This document shows positions 20,586 through 28,131 of a DNA stretch of 28,131 nt, piece after piece. Source of the stretch: Chara braunii. Lineage: Eukaryota; Streptophyta; Charophyceae; Charales; Characeae. Where the stretch lies: positions 340,529 to 368,659 of the forward strand of contig BFEA01000845.1 in assembly GCA_003427395.1 (NCBI GenBank), read 5' to 3'. Position 1 is the first letter of the stretch. Each line of letters starts with the position of its first letter. Under the pieces are notes generated by a model. It saw only the letters and a program-made list of their open reading frames with translations. It was not told the DNA's origin and made no database searches. A program made the position numbers and the translations under genes.

Positions 20586-21692
20586 CGGCTCGCTTTTGGG
20601 TTACGGATTAGTGGGCACCATGCAATCATATGACCTGGAGTACCACAATTCAGACACTGTACGTTATCCATCCGTTCCTGTCATGTTTCCTGTGACATTC
20701 TCATCTTTTCCCATGCCTTCCCGACCACAATTCCGGGATTCTCAGGAAACGAGCGTGGTTTCTTCTTCTTCATTTGTGGTCATGATCCTCCCTTGTTGAC
20801 CACGGCACCAGTGACTTCCCCCTTCCCGGAATCACTGCTGCTCGCCACAACCTCGGCCTCCAATGACCACTTCTCCACAGTATCGTCATCAAAGACGACA
20901 AGGGTGTGGTCCTGGTGCTTTTGGCGCCAAAGTATCTGCTTTCCTGCACCTGCACCACCACGAAACCTGACAACAGATGCATACGATTTCTTAACTTGCG
21001 AGGTCATTTGCTCTCATTGGAAAGCCGGATCATGAAACTGCTTGTAATTGTACTTACCGGATTTCGACTTTGCCACGAGTTGTTCACGAATGGGCTCGGG
21101 CAGAGCGTGGTAATAAATATACAAGACTTGGTTGTCTTGCATGTTTAAACCAAGAACCTACAACAACCAATCCACTTCCGGAGACAAGGCTTCTACTGAG
21201 GTCCAATTCCAATGGTAGTGAACTGGTCAAAAACCTTATCGGTCGTTGTCTCATCTAGGAAGCGTTCCTTGATCTTGCCAAGGAACTGCTTCAGAGTCAA
21301 GGTTGCAGCCCACCCCCTAATGTCATCGAATCCCGTTGCATTGGCCTCGACCAATACCCATTCCTTAGTTTCCCCTCCTAGACAAGAGATAGAGAAAGCA
21401 ACCTGGGACTCGGGTTCAACAGGGGCCGTACTGTATTACGTCTGAATTTCGACGATCTACAATAATAAATTTTTATCTTTTTTGTTGCAGAACGTGAAAG
21501 GCAGTTTCATCTTTACCTTTTCTTTTTTTTCGGTTTCTCCGGATCCACACTTACCTTGACCGGTGAGTTTCGAGAATCATGAGACTTTGGAGGTGGAGAG
21601 GGAGGAGGAGAGCTCGGTGGAGAACACGGCCAACTCGGAGATCCTCCTCCATTAGACGACTTTTGATCTTTTGGAACAACGGACTTCATTAC
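20586..21692 (-). pseudogene. gag-like nucleocapsid region with CCHC knuckle, degenerate
   Basis: The likely start is the ATG at 21692 (MSDVMKSVVPK). A Ser/Pro-rich N-terminus, a Lys run, a capsid-like middle (SQVAFSISCLGGETKEW and LTLKQFLGKIKERFLD are recognisable) and a basic region follow. Near the end is a zinc knuckle CX2CX4HX4C (CLNCGTPGHMIAWC, about 20615-20660). Stops occur near 21440-21470, near 20770 and just before the knuckle, with frame changes between the blocks. Gag would package the element RNA. An upstream in-frame ATG at 21767 also exists. Confidence 0.78.
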
Positions 21693-21767
21693 GTCACTCA
21701 TCAATTTATTCTCTTCTTTCTTATCTTCCTGACTAACATAGGATTCGTGAAAACCCAACCAAAACAA

Positions 21768-22250
21768 ATATTGGGTTTGAACGAAATCTATTTAGGATTC
21801 TGAGCTTATGGTTTTTATGCCTTCTATAGGAGCAATATTCTTTGCAAAGTAAAAAAAACACAAAAAAAGAATAAAAAATAATTTTTAAGAACCACTGGAA
21901 GTAGGGAGAAAAAAATCAGTTTCTTTCACAATAAATCACTACTAGACAAAGTATTGTATATTTAAAAATTGAAATATACATTTTTTTTACTATCCCAAAA
22001 GATCATGTGATTCATGTGTATAGTCTGTGGGCAAACTTCCTCCTTTTTAATGTTTTTTAAACTTGTTTTTAATTTTTTTCTTTCGTTTTTTTATTTTTAA
22101 CTTACGATTGACTAAGAATTAGAAGATATCTAGGAGACAAGAGTTTTTTGTGCTATTATTTTACATAACATATATTTTTGGCAAGGATTTTATTGTCAAC
22201 TTCAAAATTGCTTTATAGAGTCTATAAAATGTTGGAAACGACATATTCAC
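21768..22250. other. AT-rich non-coding segment between gag and the inverted leader
   Basis: No gene is visible. The stretch is rich in A and T runs and could be the gag leader, a different LTR in plus orientation ending at 22267, or a junction of both. It does not resemble the LTRs at 15831 and 24028 except for the last ~17 bp next to 22267. Confidence 0.4.
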
Positions 22251-22282
22251 GATCTGGGTTCATTGCAATTTGGTATGAGAGC
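22251..22282 (+). promoter_or_regulatory. LTR 3' end and primer-binding site in plus orientation
   Basis: GATCTGGGTTCATTGCA (22251-22267) is identical to the minus-strand end of the left LTR. After three bases comes TGGTATGAGAGC (22271-22282), which matches 11 of 12 bases of the TGGTATCAGAGC site complementary to plant initiator Met-tRNA. Its orientation is opposite to the pol genes to its left. Confidence 0.82.
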
Positions 22283-23117
22283 AGTTTTCTGATGACGACA
22301 AGAGTCACACTTGTGCACGCGCGAGGTGGCGCGTAGGTAAGTGGGCATGCACACGTGTGTTGAGGTAGTGATGACTTGACAAGAAGTTATCATGTGCCGC
22401 GTCTGAAAACCTTGTTGTTGGTGATTGGTGACGTGGCATTCTCACGCTACATTAGCAACTTATGCACGATCAGGTCTATTACAGAAGCTGACGTGGCCTT
22501 TGGGAGAGTCTGGACTGATTACTGACGTGGCAGAGGAGAAGTCATCACACCTGTCTTCTTGAGGTATTGATTTCCTGCTGACGTGGCATCGATCATCATT
22601 GGCTGGCGTGGCATTGTCCAATTGACTGACGTGGCATCCCTTTATTGATTGACTGGACAATAGTGCTGACGTGGCAGGATCTGCTATGTTAGCACTCCAG
22701 GGATGACACGTGGCAGGCAGGTGGCTGCCAAGTAAGAGAAGTACTCCAAAGACGACGGTGGTACGGCTGATTGAACCACTGATGAGACAACTGTAGTGCC
22801 AGCTGTCAAGGAGGGTGCATCATTGCATTGACACCTGGATGACTCAACAAAAAGAAGAAGGGTGCTGACAAATTGTTTGTTGTTGTTGTTGGCATACTTA
22901 CCTTGTCATTTGTTGTGTTGTGGTGTTGTGCGTACTTACTTGTGTGTTGCATCTGATCACACGGGCCTAACATGATACCTGTACACTCTCGAATAAGACG
23001 TCATCACAAAGACAAAAGAACAACAATTAGTATAAGTAAATATCTGTTCCTTTTTATTATTTCTCTTTATTTTTCTATTCCATTATTGCAAATATTTTCT
23101 CAAACCTGACCTTCAAG
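22283..23117 (+). other. Retroelement leader with an ACGTGGC box array
   Basis: This non-coding stretch follows the primer-binding site and precedes a coiled-coil ORF in the same orientation, the usual position of a retroelement leader. Its main feature is the cluster of TGACGTGGCA words described separately. There is also a short TTG repeat near 22876-22898. Confidence 0.6.
22429..22715 (+). promoter_or_regulatory. Array of eight TGACGTGGCA-like boxes
   Basis: Exact TGACGTGGC cores start at 22429, 22489, 22523, 22579, 22627 and 22667. A TGGCGTGGCA variant starts at 22604, and CACGTGGCA at 22707. ACGTGG is the core bound by plant bZIP factors. Spacing is irregular (23-60 bp), and the sequence between boxes is not repeated. 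Confidence 0.8.
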
Positions 23118-24023
23118 ATGTTTAGCATGTGGAAAATACTCTTGCATCTTTTTCTGATGACGTTCTTAGCGGGAGAAGGATACTCTGATCCCAAGACTAG
23201 GAAACAGGCGGAGACAAAGAAACAACTGTTACTGGCTCTATAGAACCAGCTATTGAATGATTTGCGTCTGTCCGGACCGGACGCCGAACGACACGTTCGT
23301 ACTCTGTTTGATTTGCAGACGGTAGAGAACCGTCTGAAGCAAGCAATTACGACCGCGGAAGTTGTGGTTGCTCGGGCCGAAGTGTCTAAAATGATGGCGC
23401 AATGTCGGCAGACGCTGGACCAGTTTGCTATCAAGCAGCTGGAAGAAGTCATGGAGTTGTCTAGGAAAGAGGAAATCAGACGAGAAGTGACCGAGGCTAC
23501 AATTGATGCAAATATCCAGCAATTAAGAGAGACGCTGGCTGCAGAAGAAAGGAAGAAAGAAGGACTAGCCTGGAAACGCGAACTGGAAGTGAGACGAGAA
23601 CAGAAAGTAAAGGAAATCAGACAGGTAATAGGAACAGAAGGTAAGGAACAGATGGACATAACACAAACATCGTATCACATTATGACTTGCCTTATCTTCT
23701 TCGAAGAAAAAATCAAGAGACAACAAAATCATTTAGACGAGATTCTTGTAGGATTACGAACTGTCACAAATATTGTGAAAGGGAAGAATCCGGTAGAAGG
23801 CAAAAAAGAAGAAAGTAAATACAGGATTTGTGAAAAACATACAAACCACAAAACCCAACATTTTGTATTGAGTGAAAAATTAGAACTCAAACTTTTATTT
23901 CTAGGTTTAAAAAAAGATACATTTTCGACCACTTTTCAAAAGACAAAGCAAAAAATCAGGCAAACAGTCGAGCGATCCTTAAAATATGGAGAAAAACTTT
24001 TGCATGCAAAGATCCAGTTATAA
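23118..24023 (+). pseudogene. Coiled-coil ORF of a retroelement (gag-like or accessory), interrupted by one stop
   Basis: Reading from ATG 23118 gives a short hydrophobic start (MFSMWKILLHLFLMTFLAG), then a Lys/Glu-rich chain. TAG at 23241-23243 interrupts it after KKQLLLAL. The frame stays open from there to TAA at 24021-24023. The body is rich in Leu, Glu, Lys, Arg and Gln with heptad-like spacing (QLEEVMELSRKEEIRREV, LRETLAAEERKK), so a long coiled coil is likely. I recognise no enzyme motif or zinc knuckle. The ORF ends 4 bp before the right LTR match. Its position behind a primer-binding site suggests an element-encoded structural protein, but this is inference. Confidence 0.6.
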
Positions 24024-24027
24024 GACT

Positions 24028-24695
24028 ACCAGAACCGTGTCCAGATAGAATGAGATGGGATAATCATACACAGACGAAGGAGAGAGGAGGGAGATTAGAC
24101 AAAGGAGAGGAATAAATAACAAGGCCCACTCATGCTTCGGGCTCCCTCCCCGATCACCATCTCAGATAATCAATAGTCTGAACACACATCTAAATTTTAT
24201 TCCAGTGTGTCACATAGCACATCGATCAGACCCTCATCAACATACTGGACCTATGTCGATCTCAAGATAACCAGGTACGTGTCCACAATCATCCCACAGG
24301 CATGATCTCCTCCCGAGTGATGATGAATCAGAACAACAGTGCCGGTCACGTAGCCCAGCCACGTCCGAAGATAGAACACATCAGCAGCAACGCGTGGCAG
24401 CTGCCACGTCAGCATTCCTTGAAGACAATAGCCAGCCAGCCACCATGCCGAGCTAGCAGTGCGTCACCGTAATCTCCCAAGTGTCTACACAAAGCCAGCA
24501 CCCACCAGTGTCGCAGCGTCGAGCCGGCGTTACGTCGTCAACGCGTGAAGTCTGCATTGACGCAAGACAGAATGAATGTCAAAGCTAGGAAAGTCAACGC
24601 TTATGTAGCGTTGACTCGGGGTCTGAGCCCTGGATGCTACCACCCTCAACCGTCCAGATATCGATGCAAACTAAGGCCCAAATTTGTCTAAAACC
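24028..24695 (-). repeat. Right LTR, inner part
   Basis: Collinear with left LTR 15910-16592. It starts abruptly at ACCAGAACCGTG and lacks the ~80 bp corresponding to 15831-15909, so the LTR end and primer-binding junction expected here are missing. It is interrupted at 24695 by the nested element. Confidence 0.9.
24686..24695. repeat. 10-bp target-site duplication, left copy
   Basis: GTCTAAAACC here and GTCTGAAACC at 27628-27637 (9 of 10 identical) flank the nested insertion. The uninterrupted left LTR has one copy at the equivalent point (GTCTAAAACC followed by GAATTTTC, near 16582-16591). Confidence 0.82.
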
Positions 24696-24786
24696 TAGGT
24701 TACCAATGGTCTGGAGACCGGACGTCTCCCCCGGACGTAAGGTACCCCCGTCGTTTGGCTTTCCGAACGACGGCTTTTTAACACCC

Positions 24787-24811
24787 AAAAAAAAAAAAAA
24801 AAAAAAAAAAA
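24787..24811. repeat. 25-base poly(A) run inside the nested element
   Basis: A homopolymer follows a short hairpin (CCGTCGTT at 24748-24755 and AACGACGG at 24766-24773). It may be slippage or a tail-only insertion; no flanking duplication is clear. Confidence 0.8.
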
Positions 24812-25066
24812 TCACAGTGTTGCGGATGCCCTAGAGACCCCCCACAAAAAGTTTTAGATTTTTCTGAGCATTTGGTGATAGGGTGGTATTTAGGGGGGTA
24901 CGATGGGTTTTGGTGGGGAAAAGAGGGGTATAGCCTTGTAGGTGGGGATTAGAATCTTTGAAGATGTTTATTATTTATTCTACTGGCCCAAATGATGCAA
25001 ACATTTGGTGGCATACACCTAATGCAAGGTGGAAGCCACATTATTTTTTTCAAAGAAAACAATATA
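24812..25066. other. Unique part of the nested element, no gene
   Basis: G- and T-rich non-coding sequence between the poly(A) run and the first (TA)n array. I see no supported ORF or motif. Confidence 0.5.
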
Positions 25067-25088
25067 TATCTATATATATATATATATA

Positions 25089-25849
25089 CACCAGCCCGTA
25101 CGTACGGAGGTCCCCGGGCAGACCTCCGTACGTATGGGCGTTCGGGGTCCCGTACGGGGTCCGAACCCTACGGCGTTCGGCCCCCGCTAAAACTTATTTC
25201 GAGGCCTAAAAATAATTATTTTTTTCTGAATTTGTTTTTGTGAGTTGTCTATGATGTGAGGTACATGCCTGTAAATTTTCAAGTCATTTGGCTAAGCCAA
25301 AATAAGAATTCAAAACTGCCAAAGATGGCGGTGTCCAAACGTGCTCGCCCACGTATTTTCTCACTTCTTACTTTTAGTTTTCACTTTACTTCGGGGTCTA
25401 AACAATTTTATTATTTTTTGAAACTTTTTTAGTGGGTTTTGTATTATGTGAAGTACACATCTGTAAATTTTTAGGGCATTTAGCTATGCCAAAAACAAAT
25501 GAAAAATCGCCAAAGATAGCGGTGTCGAAAACATGCTCGCGCACTCACTAAATTCAATTCTCTTTTTATTTTTATTTATTTTTATCATTAGTATTTGTTT
25601 TTCGTATTTTATCTTTATTTCAAATTTGGTAAGGAATTCGGATGTAATGCTCAGGCAAATCTGGTTTAATTTATTTTTCTCCATAACATATATTTGTTTC
25701 ACATATTTTTTAATGACGTTTTTTTTTTTTTGGGTCCGCGTTCGGCCCGACCGGCCGAACGCATCCCCAAGGGGTCCCATACGTTCGGGCGTTCAGGATC
25801 GGGCGTTCGGGTTCAGGTGTTCGGCCCGTCCCGAACGCCAGTTACCCTG
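25089..25849 (+). mobile_element. TA-bounded unit A (plus)
   Basis: This ~760-bp unit has CG-rich ends and an AT-rich centre, with (TA)n on both sides. The left end begins ...CCAGCCCGTACG and the right end is CGCCAGTTACCCTG. Its hairpin has 18-bp arms (25095-25112 and 25121-25138) with one mismatch. The right part repeats GTTCGGG words. Two similar CAAAGAT(G/A)GCGGTGTC boxes occur in the centre (near 25319 and 25511), hinting at an internal duplication. Confidence 0.8.

Positions 25850-25885
<36 letters not shown>
25850..25885. repeat. (TA)n array between units A and B
   Basis: About 36 bp of alternating TA with one C interruption. Similar arrays bound the units at about 25067-25088 and 27488-27510. 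Confidence 0.95.
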
Positions 25886-27486
<1,601 letters not shown>

Positions 27487-27627
27487 GTATATATATATAT
27501 ATATATATATGTAATTGTTTTTTTTTGCTAGGTCGAACATACCTTGTCCAGTCTGATGTCCGACCAGACGTCCGGTCTGACATCCCGGACGGTAAGGGGG
27601 GTCCCGGACGTCAGATCCAACAACCTA

Positions 27628-27637
27628 GTCTGAAACC
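27628..27637. repeat. 10-bp target-site duplication, right copy
   Basis: GTCTGAAACC, pairing with 24686-24695 across the nested element. Confidence 0.8.
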
Positions 27638-27904
27638 GAATTCCCTCCGGCCTGGATGCTTTTCTGGGTACCTGCGCACGGCAAGTGAGTGTATCCAACC
27701 AAGGGCCTGGGTGCGGTACCTTTGACTCTACAGTTGACTTTGACCCTTGAATTTCCTGTGTGCAGCGTTAGGTCACCCAGCCAAACGTGACGGACTCAGA
27801 CCTGTGTGTGTCTTGGTCACACAGCCCAGCGCAGACGAACTCAGGTCAGCGTTGCCTGGGGCTGAGTTCTGGGCCCCAGGCTACTTCTGAAGAGGGTTAC
27901 GGCA
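27638..27904 (-). repeat. Right LTR, outer part
   Basis: Collinear with left LTR 16592-16858. The outer end reads GGGTTACGGCA where the left LTR has GGGTTACTGCA, so the terminal TG (minus strand) appears extended or mutated by one base. Confidence 0.92.
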
Positions 27905-27987
27905 GATTGATTGGTTGGTTGATTGGTTGATTGGCTGATTGGTTCAATTTCTTTTTTTATTGATTTATTGATTTATTGATTGTTTGG

Positions 27988-28018
<31 letters not shown>

Positions 28019-28073
28019 GTTGGTTGATTGGTTGGTTGATTGGTTGGTGGGGAAGGGGTTGCCTTTCCCCCCT

Positions 28074-28131
<58 letters not shown>
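27905..28131. repeat. (GATT/GGTT)n, hairpin and (CA)n compound microsatellite
   Basis: GATT and GGTT repeats with a T-rich interruption (about 27950-27985) run to about 28047. They are followed by a G-rich/C-rich hairpin (GGGGAAGG 28049-28056; CCTTTCCCC 28062-28070) and (CA)n to the window edge. The same order occurs at 14695-14935. Confidence 0.92.

Noticed and set aside
23075-23659. Minus-strand Ser-rich ORF of 194 residues
   Set aside because: It is the antisense shadow of the plus-strand coiled-coil ORF.

Overview
This is a eukaryotic, repeat-dense window with no intact host gene that I can support. Essentially everything recognisable is a transposable element, a retroposed RNA fragment or simple sequence. 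The plant-type L1-like LINEs, the chromodomain Ty3/gypsy element with an initiator-Met-tRNA-type primer-binding site, and the plant-type U6 fragment point to the green lineage. A repeat-rich streptophyte such as a charophyte alga would fit, but this is an inference with low certainty.

Left part (1-12288, plus strand). A nearly full-length two-ORF LINE (LINE-1 here) fills about 1-7654 and ends in an AATAAA and a poly(A) tail. Its ORF1 carries a CCHC zinc knuckle. ORF2 carries an endonuclease and a reverse transcriptase, broken by nonsense codons, a catalytic-site change and a C-terminal deletion. A cluster of small poly(A)-tailed retrocopies follows (7655-8512), including the 3' half of U6 snRNA and an inverted repeat around an A-rich spacer. 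A second, different LINE (LINE-2), 5'-truncated so that it lacks the endonuclease, occupies 8513-12288.

Middle (12289-15830). A third, more decayed LINE fragment (LINE-3, 12563-14437) contains an in-frame 18-codon tandem duplication, a tail-only poly(T) insertion with a 10-bp target duplication, and a ~240-bp tandem duplication whose join carries the only N in the window. It is followed by GC-rich CGGCC islands, long (TTGA)n, (CT)n and (CA)n microsatellites and strong hairpins.

Right part (15831-28131). A minus-strand chromovirus (Ty3/gypsy) lies inside a (GATT)n microsatellite. The left LTR is 15831-16858 and begins and ends with TGCA. Reading right to left come gag, protease, RT-RNase H, integrase and a chromodomain, all riddled with stops and frameshifts. 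The right LTR is 24028-27904. It lacks about 80 bp at its inner edge and is split by a 2.9-kb insertion (24696-27627) with a 10-bp target duplication and TAGGTT/AACCTA termini. That insertion holds three copies of a ~750-bp unit bounded by (TA)n, each with a subterminal hairpin whose two arms change together between copies. Between gag and the right LTR lies a block in the opposite (plus) orientation: an LTR-like 3' end, a primer-binding site, a leader with eight ACGTGGC-type boxes and a coiled-coil ORF. The simplest reading is an internal inversion; a nested second element is the alternative.

The window is best read as a layered insertion record. I see no operon-like or cellular pathway organisation and no convincing evidence of a new functional system. 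The most unusual items are the inverted leader block, the covarying hairpin units and the small-RNA and tail-only retroposition events.
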